Assembly: GCA_021234155.1 (NCBI GenBank)
Contig: JAJEKV010000180.1
Coordinates: 124,001-188,000, forward strand
DNA from: Isoetes taiwanensis
Taxonomy: Eukaryota > Streptophyta > Lycopodiopsida > Isoetales > Isoetaceae
Reading direction: 5' to 3'
DNA length: 64,000 nucleotides
The translations under genes and the position numbers were made by a program. Positions 1-11,706 of this stretch are shown here, piece after piece. Each line of letters opens with the position of its first letter. The first letter of the stretch is position 1. The notes below the pieces were generated by a model, which was not told the origin of the DNA, did no database searches, and worked only from the letters and a program-made list of their open reading frames with translations.

Positions 1-984
1 GAATGAGACGGATTAGAGGAGGTCACTCATGCAAACCAAAAATCAGATCGAGTGCCTCCGGATTCAGCTAGTTTCAAAATGGCAAAAAATTGCCCTCAAA
101 ATACGCAGTTACTGCGTTACTGCGCAGTTTGGGCGAGTGATTCTGCGGGACGGAATTTTTTTGTGGTGATTCCGCCAGAAGGGTATGTCTGCCGCGGAAT
201 CACCAAAATCAGGGTATCTTTATCTTCACCTGCCTGGTTTTCCATCCAAAAAATGCAGCAAGCACAGCACAACATCTAGGCTTGTTAGGTTCGAAAAACA
301 CAGCTTTTAGGCCCTACATATGGCTTTGAAACCGCCAAGAATCCACCTTAATGCTCTCATATATACCCTCTAGCCTTTCAATGGATGAACAATATCCCTG
401 TCACGTCATCATAATAAGACATTCCACACAATGAGTAGATAATATTAATCTTGTCATGTTGAAGTTGTCCAATGTATTTAGATCTTATTTCAACTAGGTC
501 ATCCACACTATATACTGAATTGCGCAATTGAGATTGCAACACTCTTGTCCTCTGACGTCTTTTGCTCCCTGCATTATTTTCTTTGCAAGCAATGCTCACT
601 TCTAGTCCTTCTAGCTGCCTTTGGTTGCCTTTTATGAACCTTCCTTCTCATCAATAGATGCTCATCCACCACTAAGTCTTCCACGTGAACTTGGTGGGGC
701 TTCTATGTATCTTCTTGAGTTGAGGCTTCTAGGTTTTTCCCATCTTTGTGAGTAATGTGCCTAATTGGCCATCTTGGTTGGGCTTGGGACTCAAGCAAGC
801 CTAGAGCATATAATGCAATCACTAGAGGTTCATTGGGACATGACGGTATCAATGTGGATAAGCAGCCTTCCAATATCAACATCTAGATGGTGATCTCCAA
901 GACTTTGATCATTTACACAATCTGATGAATCCACTGCAGTTATGATACTTTCTACAAAGATTATCCCAATGCAGAGGTGCACCA
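1..984. other. No recognisable gene
   Basis: Short open frames only (the longest about 75 codons), none with a recognisable domain, paired splice sites or low-complexity-free similarity to a family I know. Probably intergenic or old repeat sequence. Confidence 0.5.
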
Positions 985-1190
985 ATTAACATTCCAACTT
1001 CCTCCGCTCCAATCTAGGATTTTGTTTCACACTTGCCTTGCAATGTCTACCTCAATTCAAAAAATGATATATTAGAAATGACATAAATTAGCATTCCAAC
1101 TTCCTCCGCTCCAACCTAGAACTTTGTTTCACACTTGCCTCGCAATGTCTACCTCAATTCAAAAAATGATATATTAGAAATGATATGTCA
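985..1190. repeat. 102-bp tandem duplication
   Basis: Two head-to-tail copies of a unit beginning ATTCCAACTTCCTCCGCTCC start at 991 and 1093, an offset of 102 bp. They differ at only a few positions, so the duplication is fairly young. No coding potential is seen. Confidence 0.85.
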
Positions 1191-1226
1191 AGAGTTGCCA
1201 CATTTAAAATGATTAGACAATTAGCT

Positions 1227-1248
1227 TTTTTTTTTTTTTTTTTTTTTT
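1227..1248 (-). repeat. Poly(T) run, likely poly(A) tail of a minus-strand retroposon
   Basis: About 22 consecutive T on the plus strand, followed by a G-rich stretch. Read on the minus strand this is a poly(A) tail lying downstream of the LINE ORF1 remnant at 1915-2957, so it may mark the 3' end of a retroposed copy that lost ORF2. No target duplication was found to prove the link. Confidence 0.45.
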
Positions 1249-1914
1249 GAGGGGGAAGGGGGCCCCGGGGTAAGGGAAGGGAGAAATGGAAAACACGAGT
1301 ACACTCACATATAACGATAATCATAATTATAGTGGGATATCTTAGTGACTATAACGAGAAGTAAAAACATTAAACGAGACCACGTGTTCTCCACACGTCG
1401 CGTCTATTGATGTGGCATTTCTCTAGTAACTTAAAACCACTTGAACAATTACAATGCCAGGGAATTCGGGTAAAGACACAAATTGAATTCTAAGAAGATA
1501 TTCCTATTAATTGGCTTTTATAAACATGCACACTTTATTTCCTGGCCAACCAAAAGGGAGAGAGAGGATAGTGATAAAGATTGTGTATGGGTACAAGAGC
1601 AAAAAGACACAATGATGCATTGTGTGTGAGACCATAAATGCATCTTCTAAATTTCTACAACTTCCATACATATTAACAACATAGCATCCAACAAGATTAT
1701 GCAATCTAATTTGTGTTTATAAGCAGTTATCAATAAGATAAGATACGAGAATTTTTACGTCCACGGGAACCCAACAGGCTATGGGATGGCACATGCAAGG
1801 GCAACAACCCATCTAAAACCTGGGGACTAGGCCCCATCATCAAACACAATAACCAAATATTAAAAGAGTACCAAGAAGAAGATAATGCTAATGCTAATGG
1901 TAATTTTGTGCTTC
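1249..1914. other. Non-coding stretch between LINE ORF1 remnant and poly(A)
   Basis: No domain seen. The position between the ORF1 remnant and the minus-strand poly(A) suggests decayed 3' portions of the same retroposon, but no reverse-transcriptase motif is visible. Confidence 0.35.
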
Positions 1915-2957
1915 TAAAATTATCTAAACATAGCCAATCCAAGGATTGGAAGGCCATTGGTCTAGAATAATTGCTGTGCCTCCCTTGTACACTGCCCATT
2001 TCTTTTGCAGGCGTGCTGCCCTCACCTTGCAGAGCTCCTCCTTTTAGTTACACAATTGAAGAGGGGAGAGATCCTCCTGTACTGGGAAACTAGTCCCTCT
2101 GAGATAGTTTCCATGCTGAAGAATATGTAAGCGGCTAAGAGTGTCTTGAAACTGAACCAAGAGATGGCGAGGACGATCAGGTCTTGCCGCTTCCACTTTA
2201 GTAGTGGAGACAACTCCACCAACCTTCACATGCATGACATCAGTGAAAAAATGCAAAGCCGCATCCACATCAGAATGGGCATCATCTTCCGCCTCTGCAA
2301 CCCCTATAATACGCAAGTTCAGGCTCCTGTTAACAGAAGATACTGAGGCAGCCTGCTCCTGGCTACTAGCTCGACACCGCGACTCCTGATCCGCTTGGGA
2401 TTGTGGAGATGTCTGTACTCCCACCTCAACATGCTCCCTTTCCAATATCTGCACTCCCGCTTCAACACAATGTTTCTTCTGGGGCTCTAATTCTGTATCC
2501 AGTGTCTGTATTGAGGCACATACTGAGTTGTAGGGTCTGGAACGAAGACATGTATTAACTATAATAAGTGTGTCCATTTCTCAATAGACACGATCATAGA
2601 TGTGGCCGTCATTCCTCCCTCAGAATGAATGAGTCGTACCTAGTCACGAAGTGTAGGCGGCAAATACTGAACTTGCAGGTCTAGAGCACTTTGGAGATCC
2701 TCCCGATCTTAGAAGGTAAATGTACCAGACCTTCTTGTGCCGATATGAAGAGGTCGCTGGGGACCAAAAAGAGAAGATGGTAAATCCATTATTACACTGG
2801 AATTAGCTTGCCCCTGACCATGGAGTTGTACGCTAGACCGAGCACTTATGGGACGAGGGACCTCCTGTGTGAACAATGATTCCTGAGTAAGAGGCTTTTT
2901 CTTTTCCCTGGCCAATCTTACACCAAATCTCTCCTTATTACTGGCCCTTTTTGTCAT
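1915..2957 (-). pseudogene. LINE ORF1-like protein with RRM-type domain (decayed)
   Basis: The minus strand encodes a basic N-terminal part from an ATG at 2957, then a frame break, then a 177-codon frame (2577-2044). That frame holds the pattern of L1-type ORF1 RRM domains: NLRIIGV, a short acidic loop, a helix ALHFFTDVM, RPRHLLVQFQD, then a LRGT box and EDLSPLQ. A TAA follows, and the same frame continues for about 40 codons with KEELCKVRAARLQKKWAVYKGG, the usual basic tail. ORF1 proteins bind RNA as nucleic-acid chaperones during retrotransposition. Stops and a frame change show this copy is dead. The RRM assignment comes from the LRGT and EDL...Q layout and is fairly secure; the LINE clade is not resolved. 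Confidence 0.7.
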
Positions 2958-3210
2958 GGTGAAGCTCTCTAAATGAAATCAAAGCGGATATATACAAAAA
3001 TTAAATCAAAGTGGACAGAATCTAGAGCAAAGCAAATCAAGTTGTGAAGCCTTAATCTAAAAGATCTGTAACGCAATATCCAATACTGCAAACCCTACCA
3101 AAGCTGGCCGGAACATGACTGTTTTAAAATAGAAAACGTAATCAAACATAGGTATATCATGCACTAACAAAAAGATCTCGGAGAGAGCTTTCCAACACAA
3201 TAAGCCTCAC

Positions 3211-3340
3211 CTGAAAGCTAGAAATTGTATTGTCGGTGCCATTTGTCAATGCTAACTTTTGATGCTTTCGTTGCTCAATATTACCAACTAAATCGGCATG
3301 TCTTGATCTAAGTTCTTCCAAGTATGGTTCTGAATTTTTC
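3211..3340 (-). CDS. Single well-formed exon of an unidentified plant gene
   Basis: On the minus strand a pyrimidine-rich tract and TTTTCAG precede a 130-nt open exon that ends CTTTCAG before GTGAGG, a canonical donor. In the open phase it reads as a charged helical segment including EPYLEELRSRHADLVGNIEQ. I do not recognise the protein. Intact splice sites and no stop suggest either a recent gene fragment or an exon of a real gene. No matching exon was found on either side within the window. Confidence 0.45.
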
Positions 3341-4285
3341 CTGAAAATGCCACAGAATCATACATGTAAAACCAATATATAAGATCAAAACAAAGTAAAT
3401 ATTTGCATACATCCGCTTTTCTCTTCTTCTAATTTCTATTCACATGATCCCATTATAAATTTTGTCTTTGACATCCTATTTAGTTATTGCATGCCTCAGT
3501 TTTGCTCTTACAAGATCTAAATTAAATTGAGAAACCCAGACCGATGCTCTGGTTACAAACAAATAGGAGGAAGAATGAAATAGACGGAGGTTTTTTATGC
3601 AAAAGAAGAATCAGACCATAATGTCTTGGTACAAGCAACAAGTGTAGCCTCTCGATGAATACAAAGGAGAAAATTTCGAGGGAATTTTTAATTTTCCTGG
3701 CCGCACGATTGAAAAATACAAAATCCAAGGGTGTGGGCTATGCAATGCTTTTTAAATGACATGGAAGACAGGCAGACGGGCTAGAATGGCAAGAAATGTT
3801 GTAAGACAAGCCTAAATGATATATGAAAAAACAAGGTATTGCGCACGAGGGGTTGCCCTCGGTGACCCGAGAGCGTGTTTTCATGGTTTTTGTTTGGTCA
3901 TTTCGTGTTGGGATTTTTACCTTTTTATAACTAGAAGTTTTGACTTTTCTTAAGAAGTACAAATGAGGAAGAAAACATGAAGTATTGGTGACTTCATACT
4001 GATTAGGAAAGCCCAGGAAAGCATGATATAATACATAAGTCCTCATATTTAATCATCTCTCCCCCGTTTTTTTGTTGAGGTTAAGGCAGAGGATTATATT
4101 ACATGCAAAAGAATATGAATATATACAGTAACAACAAAGGAAAAATAAGCCTTTGCAGGTGCTTACTCATCCAATAAGGGAAGAGAAAAATAGAACACAG
4201 CTTAGAAGTAGACAAAAATATATGTGCCTACAAACTATATACTATGAACTATATCAAGAATAAGGGTTAGTTTCTAACTAGAATC
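3341..4285. other. No recognisable gene
   Basis: AT-rich sequence with open frames of at most about 100 codons on the minus strand and no recognisable domain or splice structure. Confidence 0.4.
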
Positions 4286-4289
4286 TCAA

Positions 4290-4690
4290 GCTAATTAAGA
4301 TCTAAGCTAGATCTCCCATCTCTCAGGTCCTCCATGCCCTTCTAGTTGAATAAGCTCCTCCTCCTTCTCCAATTGCCCCCAAATCGAATTTGGGCAAATT
4401 GGGGCCCCAATTTGGGTATCCCAAGTTAGCAGGTCTGCTTTGCCCAATTGATTTGGGCCAGGTGGCAATTCTAGATTAGTTATCATTAACTAATTTAATA
4501 TTTTAGCCTTTTTAATATTAGGTAAGCCCTAAATTCGAATTAGAGTTTAGGGTTATGTTTCCACCTTAATAACTAATGAGTTGACATAGCTAACCTTAGC
4601 TTATGAATAATTAATGCACCATTAATTATTCATAGTGACGTGTCATGTATTTATACCTAAAAAGGCATATAAATACGTGGAATGTCACAT
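4290..4690 (+). repeat. Left arm of a ~400-bp inverted repeat
   Basis: This stretch matches the reverse complement of 6435-6840 over its whole length at roughly 80 percent identity by eye. Shared landmarks include a TTAGGGTT/CCCTAA block, an AATAATTAATGNACCATTAATTATT-type dyad, GACGTGTC and a GGCATATAAATAC TATA-like box at the inner end. The arms could be terminal repeats of a foldback-type element, or two solo LTR-like sequences in opposite orientation. No target duplication was recognised. Confidence 0.7.
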
Positions 4691-5215
4691 AATGGAAGAT
4701 CAAGCAATTTAGTAGCCATATTTTTTTCCAAAACAAAAATACCTGCAATACTGGTATCCATAGTGTCTAGTAAGATCACACACTTGGATTTGTTTAGGTG
4801 AACTCCTGAGGCTTTGCCAGAGAGATCCATTACAGACAAGAAAGTATGCACACTCTTGTCATCATTTTCTAAAAATAAGAAGGTGTTATCTGCATACTGC
4901 ATCAAAGAAAGAGTCTTACTGTCATTAGGCATCTGTAACCATTTGATCTTCCTTGTTTATTGAAGATTAGTAGTAGCTCTTGTCACCATTTCTGCTACAA
5001 TGAGAAATAAATATGGCGCCAAGGGACAACCCTGTCGGGCTCCTCTTTCACATGGGAAGAATTGAGAGGGAGAGCCATTGACCAAAACTGCAGATCTAGC
5101 CTCTTTATTAAAAGCATAGATCAAATTGATTACCTGCTGAGAGAACCTGAGAAACTCCCAGTAAATAGTTTCAAAAGCCCTTTTGAAGTCAAGTTGAACA
5201 CTAGAGTTGTCCCTT
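4657..5215 (-). pseudogene. LINE reverse transcriptase fragment
   Basis: The minus-strand frame shows LINE RT motifs in order: motif A-like QLDFKRAFETIYWEFL, motif B-like RGARQGCPLAPYLFLIVAE, and motif C-like MQYADNTFLF, followed by the typical helix SGKASGVHLNKSK. Motif C has YADN where active enzymes have YADD, so the second catalytic Asp is lost, and there is an in-frame stop between B and C. The piece lies between two inverted-repeat arms, and its 3' end runs into the inner edge of the left arm. It cannot belong to the same element as the ORF1 remnant at 1915-2957, because their order on the minus strand is wrong. Confidence 0.85.
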
Positions 5216-5239
5216 GATGGGCCATAAATGGCATTAGAG

Positions 5240-6430
5240 GAAATATGAGATCACATTTTGTCCCATTAAGGGATGCTTAAAATGCCATGTCAGCTTTTTA
5301 AACTGTCCAATAAGAGAAGAGCTCCAGTATATCTCATTCCAGTATTATGTGGCAGCCTGTAATTAATGCAGCTGCAACTAACTTCTGTAGTATCATTTTT
5401 TCATTATAACTTTTGATCCAGAACTCCGATTCAAAAACTTTTTGTAGCAATGGGTTCGTCTTCACAAGATCTATCTAGTGATAACCCATTCATACATCTT
5501 TTACGATATAAATATATAAGAAATAAGCAAAAAATCATATTTTTTTAAGGTTAACGCATATGACCATATTGAAATAGATCATAACCATATATCACTAGAA
5601 AGATCTTTTCATTCCGCATCTAATGCAACAAACGCCGCAACATTTTGACAAGTGGATCAAAAGTTATGGGGGAAAAACAACAGCAATGAAGTTGTTGGTG
5701 CTGCATTAATTGCAGTTAATAGAGGGAAGCCATTCCATTGGAGGATTCTTATGGGGATGAAATGGGATCTCAAATTTACTCTAATGTTCATTTGACAGTT
5801 CACTTTAAAATTCACATAAAATCAATGCCATAAAATTTAGTTAGACCCTTTCTAGACGTTAATATATGGCAGTCATATTGCACAAGAAAAATAGTTAAAA
5901 ATGCATATACCCCAAAAATTGAAAGTGGTGAATCAAGGGGGGTCAAGTCCAATTTGCTTCATGTTTACATAATATAAAATTGTCTCAACAAAAAGGAAAT
6001 TTTTTTTTCATTATAATGGTATTTTTCTATACGAGATAAGGACGAATACATAAAAAACCTTGTTCCAATCCGAAGTCTAGGAAGGAAGATATAGTCAGTC
6101 AAACATGACATGGCCAAAACAGTTTTCTGTCTTATGTGAACCAATAATGGTTTCCAGGAGGTTGTTTCAATTAAAATTCTACAACTTTTGCATGAAAAAT
6201 GTTTTTTACTTCAAATCTGGTATATAAGTAGTTGACTAATTGCTTTATGCATAAAAAATATTTGTTGGCTTGTAATTTGAAGGTTCAGCTTTGGCTTATT
6301 GTAACAATTTTAAGTGACTTTTAATTGATGTTTATTTTGTTAAATTTGAAGGAAATTTGAAATACTATGTTATTGAAAAAAACCATATATGAATGCTGTA
6401 TGGATGTGAGACCAATGCAAAAACAAGTAA
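5240..6430. other. AT-rich interior between inverted-repeat arms
   Basis: No domain or exon seen. It fills the space between the LINE RT fragment and the right inverted-repeat arm. Confidence 0.4.
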
Positions 6431-6434
6431 AGAA

Positions 6435-6840
6435 AACGTGACGTTCTATGTATTTATATGCCTTTTGGGCATAGATACACGACACGTCACTATGAATAAT
6501 TAATGGTGTATTAATTATTCGTAAGCTAAGGGTAGCTATGTTAGTCATTAATTATTAAGGTGGAAACCTAACCCTAAACCCTAATTCAAAATTAGGGCTT
6601 AACCTAATATTAAAAGGGGTTAAAATATTAAATTAGTTAATATTAACCAACCTAGAGTTGCCACTTGGCCCAAATCGATTGGGCAAGGTAGGCTTGCCAA
6701 CTTGGGACACCCAAATTAGGGCTTCCACCCCAATTTGCCCCAATTCGAATTGGGGGAGGGATTGGTGGAGAAGGAGCTGTTGTAACCCTTCCCCAGCCAG
6801 AAGGTTGGATAACCAGAGATAGTAGATCTAGCTATGATTC
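6435..6840 (-). repeat. Right arm of the ~400-bp inverted repeat
   Basis: Reverse-complement partner of 4290-4690. It keeps the TATA-like TATTTATATGCC box at its inner end, the AATAATTAATGGTGTATTAATTATT dyad and the CCCTAAACCCTAATT block. Divergence from the left arm is spread evenly as substitutions and small indels, indicating an old structure. Confidence 0.7.
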
Positions 6841-7035
6841 CTGTGTTGGCTGAGTCCCGCATTTCAATTCTTGTGGTGGATGTTCTGCAAAATTATCCAG
6901 AGCTCAAGGAGGTTGATGACGAAAACAAAAGCATCATGGTAGCGATGAAGATATATGTATGATGAAGCTCTGCATAGTTCTATGTATATTGTGTAATGTT
7001 CTGTATAGGAAAAAAAAATGTGTTCTATTGTAAGG

Positions 7036-7065
7036 CACTTTCTCGACTTGCGGGTCGAGAAAGTG
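7036..7065. other. Perfect 12-bp-arm hairpin, first of three related ones
   Basis: CACTTTCTCGAC and GTCGAGAAAGTG are perfect inverted copies around a 6-nt loop. Related but weaker dyads built on TTTCTCGA/TCGAGAAA occur at about 7697-7724 and TTCTC/GAGAA at about 7909-7931. They flank the unidentified ORF at 7219-7649, so they may be ends of a small mobile element; nothing proves this. Confidence 0.55.
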
Positions 7066-7218
7066 TCTTCCTGCTCAAATCTACAAATATGTGAACCATC
7101 CGGTGTAATTGTAATATATGAAACACCTAAATGGATCTGTAATTGTTTGTTTGAATTGTGATTGTTTATCATTGCTAACTGGACTGTAATTGTTAATTTC
7201 GATGTTCCATTCTTATAG

Positions 7219-7649
7219 GTGACAAGGAGCCCGGTGTCCTACCCGCTCAGAACACACTCTTACCAGGGCTTTGGGATACGGTCAATAGGAAATGCAAGTA
7301 TTACAATAACGCAAGGGATCCTAAGAAAAGGAAGTTGATTTCTGTACTTCATGAACCGCAAAGGATCTTACAAGCAATGCATGACATCTATGGGGGATGG
7401 GGGAGAAGCATTTTTTACGTAGCCATTGAGGAGAGAATGCAGGAGGAGGGTGGCGAGATCGGTTGGATGGGCCAGGTGATTGCCCATTAAGCTCCTCCTC
7501 ATGAAGCTTTCCATCATCTTCACGTTGCTCAGAGAGCATGGAGAAGGTCCGAGGATGCTCCGCCCGTTGTTCCACTCAGGTGGACCGTATATCATCCTGA
7601 TGTAACGGCTGTGACAGCACGACCACCGTGGTCTCGTAAACCACTGTAA
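7219..7649 (+). pseudogene. Unidentified 143-codon frame with one internal stop
   Basis: After an acceptor-like TTCTTATAG, a plus-strand frame stays coherent for 143 codons to TAA at 7647, interrupted by one TAA at 7488-7490. The first part is basic (NRKCKYYNNARDPKKRKL) and continues IYGGWGRSIFYVAIEERMQE. The part after the stop is rich in Pro, Arg, His and Trp (RWTVYHPDVTAVTARPPW). I do not recognise the family. Its GC content is higher than the surroundings, and it sits between hairpins at 7036 and 7697, so a transposon-borne gene is possible. Confidence 0.5.
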
Positions 7650-7985
7650 ATTACATTGTAAAGACGTCATTTATGAATAATAAGACATTGTTCTATAGTT
7701 TCTCGACTCGCCATTCGAGAAAAGGCCATTTGTGTATACTTAGATTTTTAATTGACATCCCTTACGATGGAAAAGAAAGGTCTGCTCATGGTCCCATCCA
7801 CTATAAACTACATTGTAATGATGACCCTTATTAATAGAAATTCATTGGATACTACGGTTTTATTTATAGAGAGTGAATTATTTAATTGGTGTTGTACATG
7901 TTTTTTAGTTTCTCGACCCGCCAGCAGAGAAAATGCCTCCACTTATAACCCTTTAGGTTTTATTTATTTATTTATTTATTTCTTA

Positions 7986-8384
7986 ATCAAGACACAGACT
8001 TTGAGCAGTGGCCAGGATATTATGTTGTGCACCAATCTCAGATAATTACAATACGAACATGAAAGAGCATTTGCATAGTTATGCTGCCCTTGGTCGCATG
8101 GTGGTCAAATACGAAAAGCTTGAGAAGTATATCACATGTTATTTTTCTCAGCCACAAGTGTTGAGACACTGCAAGCATTTTGCCATAATATACTGTGTGC
8201 TACACATGATTCCAAGGTATGTATCCATACATCCATGTTGTATTTGCACTTAAGAATATCAAGTTTATTAAATTTGATGGGTGGATATGTTAACATGGTT
8301 TATCCACTAAAAATTTAATTGTTTGGCATTTTCTCTCCTAGGGCCCATTTAGAAACATTGTTACTCACCTATATATAGGAGAAA
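7986..8384 (+). repeat. Dispersed repeat, copy 1 (partner at 61789-62213)
   Basis: About 400 bp nearly identical to 61789-62213, starting ATCAAGACACAGACTTTGAG and ending ATATAGGAGAAA. The other copy has an extra ~17 bp (TTGGTGTGTACAGCC region) after ATGCTGCCC and a few substitutions. A (TTTA)n run at about 7960-7982 lies just upstream here. Short open frames inside differ between copies, so it is not a coding repeat. Confidence 0.9.
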
Positions 8385-9639
8385 CCACCACATGGAGCAT
8401 TATTTGTTATTACCAATAAGGAAACGCATTGGTCTCATTCTTTTAATAAGACATGCATACTTGTTTTTTGCATGTTGGCCAAGTGTCATCAATTGTATGC
8501 ACTTGAACTATTGTTTTTCGCCAAAGAAAAAGCTTTGTCTTCTACTTATTTAACAATGCATGCTTTTCTAAGTGGTGGATAATAGGTGCGGATATCAACC
8601 ATGCTCCACACATGTAAGACATCTACGTGTCTGGTGTACGAAAAATAGAAAGCACTTTTCCATTTTGCATCACTCTTTTCTGGCTGATAACAGGAAATGG
8701 ATCAGTTTAGAATAGTAATCCTCTAGAGTTTGTAACAAGTTTTGCATTTTTATGGACAGCCGATCACATGTTCTTTCCGGCCATCTTCATTTTTCCAGTC
8801 TAATATTGCTTCCTGAGCAATTTCTTTCAATTGCTTATCCTTTTGGAAACTTCTAGAGCATTGCAAAAGCTGCAAATAGTTCCATTGGAGCGCAGTTGGC
8901 TAATTAATTTCTACACGACAATGAATATTCGAGCATCAGGAAAAAGGTAACTCATTCTTGGAAATCCTTGATTATGCACGTCCTTTGCAGTTAATCTATG
9001 ACCAGGTTATATCTATATCACACTTGTGGATGTCATGATTTTAAGCTTGTCCTCTAAGATGTGACACACCATCTCATCTGATTTCAAAGACTATAATTGA
9101 AGGTCTGATATATATTTTATTACTCATATTCAAAGGTCTGATTGCATATCTACATATTTTTCGAATCAAGTCTATAATATAGTACATCAGATGGGTGTAA
9201 GTTAAATAAGCTGATCAGACTAGTTACCTGATTCTTTAAGTTGAACTTGGTAATTGTTTCATGTTGATTTGCCTCTTTTTTTAAAGGTTGGATGCCTATG
9301 TTGTGCATAGACAAACTGCAGTTATTTATCTATTTACATAGAAGCTGCATCTTATTTCTAAACCACTTTATCAATAGGCTGCAGCAATGGCCATTCCGTG
9401 TGCATGGTCTGGTAAAATTGGATATGCATGAACTGTTAAAATCAGAAATGCTTTTAACTAATATTTGTGAACAAGAACACGGTGAAGGGTGAGAAACCGT
9501 GGTGTTCCATTGCTTACCTGTGGGGCTTGTTACCCTCTTTAGGCTAACCAATGTCTGTTTGGCTGCAGGTAACCGGAACTCCACCTCTGATGGTTTTGTT
9601 CTTTATAAAATGATACAAAAGTTAATGTCCCAGTTTATC
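8385..9639. other. No recognisable gene
   Basis: Mixed AT-rich sequence. Some stretches (9285-9590) have plausible codon runs but no family is recognised and frames are short. Confidence 0.4.
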
Positions 9640-9795
9640 ATGATGAATGAGAATAAGAATAAGAATGATTTTTTATCGTCCACTGAGACCAATCGGCCTA
9701 TGGGACCCAGAAGGAGCGCAACAAACTTATTACTGTCTGGGTTAGAAAACCCCCGCCCCGAAGGGTTTTCGAGGGAAAAACCATGGCAGTAATAA
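9640..9795 (-). repeat. LINE/SINE 3' end, minus orientation
   Basis: Read on the minus strand this has the same landmark order as 14660-14815 and 60191-60275: a GGTTTTTCCCTCGAAAACC dyad, AGTAATAA, GGGTCCCAT, a TTGGTCTC box, GGACGNTAAAAAA and then a pentamer-like AATTCTTATTCT tail. Three copies with a shared 3' end and a (TATTC)n-type tail indicate a non-LTR retroposon family. Confidence 0.7.
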
Positions 9796-9838
9796 GAATG
9801 CTGTCAAACTGTACAAGTATACATCATCATGAAATAAA

Positions 9839-10330
<492 letters not shown>

Positions 10331-10689
10331 TAAGTTTCGAAGGTTTCGATGTAGAGCTCGAAACTGGAGCATTTTCTTCCGGTTGTAAATGCGCCTTTTA
10401 GCTATGGCGCAGCTTGCAGGACTCTCTCCATCCTAAAGGACATAGCCGAATCGAATTGGGGCGTCTGCATGAAGCATTGTATGCCAGCTATTAGGGCAAG
10501 TATAAGCTGGATTTTACATAGGCAATGCAGTCTCACGCCGGAGCTGAGCCTTCTTCTTGGACCCCCAAGAAGCTATTTCATCTCTGTTTCAGGTCCAGCA
10601 AGTAAATCTGTTCTGGATTTGAAAATATTTCTTCCCTTTTCCTAATAGCAGTTTCTTCAGTTCCTGGATTGACGAGAACGTCTTTGCAG

Positions 10690-11010
10690 GTAATTTATGG
10701 TTACCCCATTGAAATTCAAGCTCTATTCTACATGTGTTTACGAGTTGCCAAGCTTATGCTTAAATCAAAAGCAGGGGGCAAAGCATTCGTGGAAAAAATT
10801 GATAAAAGACTCCATGCATTAAGCTATCATATGCGGACTTATTTCTGGTTAGACCGTCAGCAGCTCAACAACATTTATCGTTACAAAGAGTACTCTCACA
10901 CTGCGGTAAACAAGTTCAATGTGATTCCAAATTCAATTCCAGATTGGGTTTTTGATTTCATGCCCTGTAAAGGAGGTTAAATGTAAGCCCGGCAAGCTTA
11001 ATTTGTGTAT
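10690..11010 (+). pseudogene. Alkaline/neutral invertase (GH100) exon, broken
   Basis: Immediately after a TTTGCAG acceptor the frame matches the strongly conserved core of plant cytosolic invertases, which split sucrose into glucose and fructose: [18 protein letters not shown], then [36 protein letters not shown] and [18 protein letters not shown], ending in WVFDFMP. The family continues with a GG-aromatic-FIGNVSPA segment. Here GG is followed by a stop, and NVSPA reappears in another frame from 10980, so about 10-11 nt have been deleted. The stretch beyond has no further match, and no other invertase exon is found nearby. It is a fragment of a ~550-650-residue enzyme. Confidence 0.9.
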
Positions 11011-11706
11011 ATGGGCGGTAAGAAGTCAGAAATGGTTGCGACAGTAAAGTCTCATCATCAGCTCGTGGCTCAAATCAAGGCTCTCGTTCTGCTAACATAA
11101 TATATCATATGAAGCTTTGCTTAGGCTTCGTTGAGCACAGTCTAAGAGTAGTGAAAATGAGTAGAGATGTCAGCAGTATACAACTTATACAATGCTTTCC
11201 ACAGATTGGAAGTTGGAAATTGGAGAATCATAGGGTTGCTGATTCATGTGTTGCAGCAGATAGGTAAGTTGCATTTTAGTGATGAACGAATTTGATCCAT
11301 AATGCACAATTTTCTGTTCCATTTTGTGCTTTATACTCATTTTATCATCATTGAATCCTTCTTTCATGTCAATCAGGGGTTTGGCTCTCATTGTGTTCTT
11401 GCAGCCGCAATTTGAAAGAGGTATCTCTCTCTCCATCTTTTATTGCTACAAGAATTCATACATTGATCGTGTTTTGTTTGCTGTGATTTGCAGGACATGA
11501 GCATTTTCTTTGTTGGTGTTAATGCATGTGCATATTATTGGCCATCGAAAGAAAAATTACATGTTTTTAGAGGGCTTATTGTGATATGGGTCAGCAGTTG
11601 GCTACAAGCATAGTCGCGCCATAATAAGTATTCTCTTCTTACATTTCGGTGCAGCAAATAATAAATAGCCATGCCTTTGAATTTTGAAGCTTCACGCTTT
11701 ACTACG

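Noticed and set aside
4520-4560. CCCTAA/TTTAGGG words at 4.5 and 6.6 kb as interstitial telomere repeats
   Set aside because: Only two or three units, not in tandem array, and shared by the inverted-repeat arms, so they are part of that repeat.
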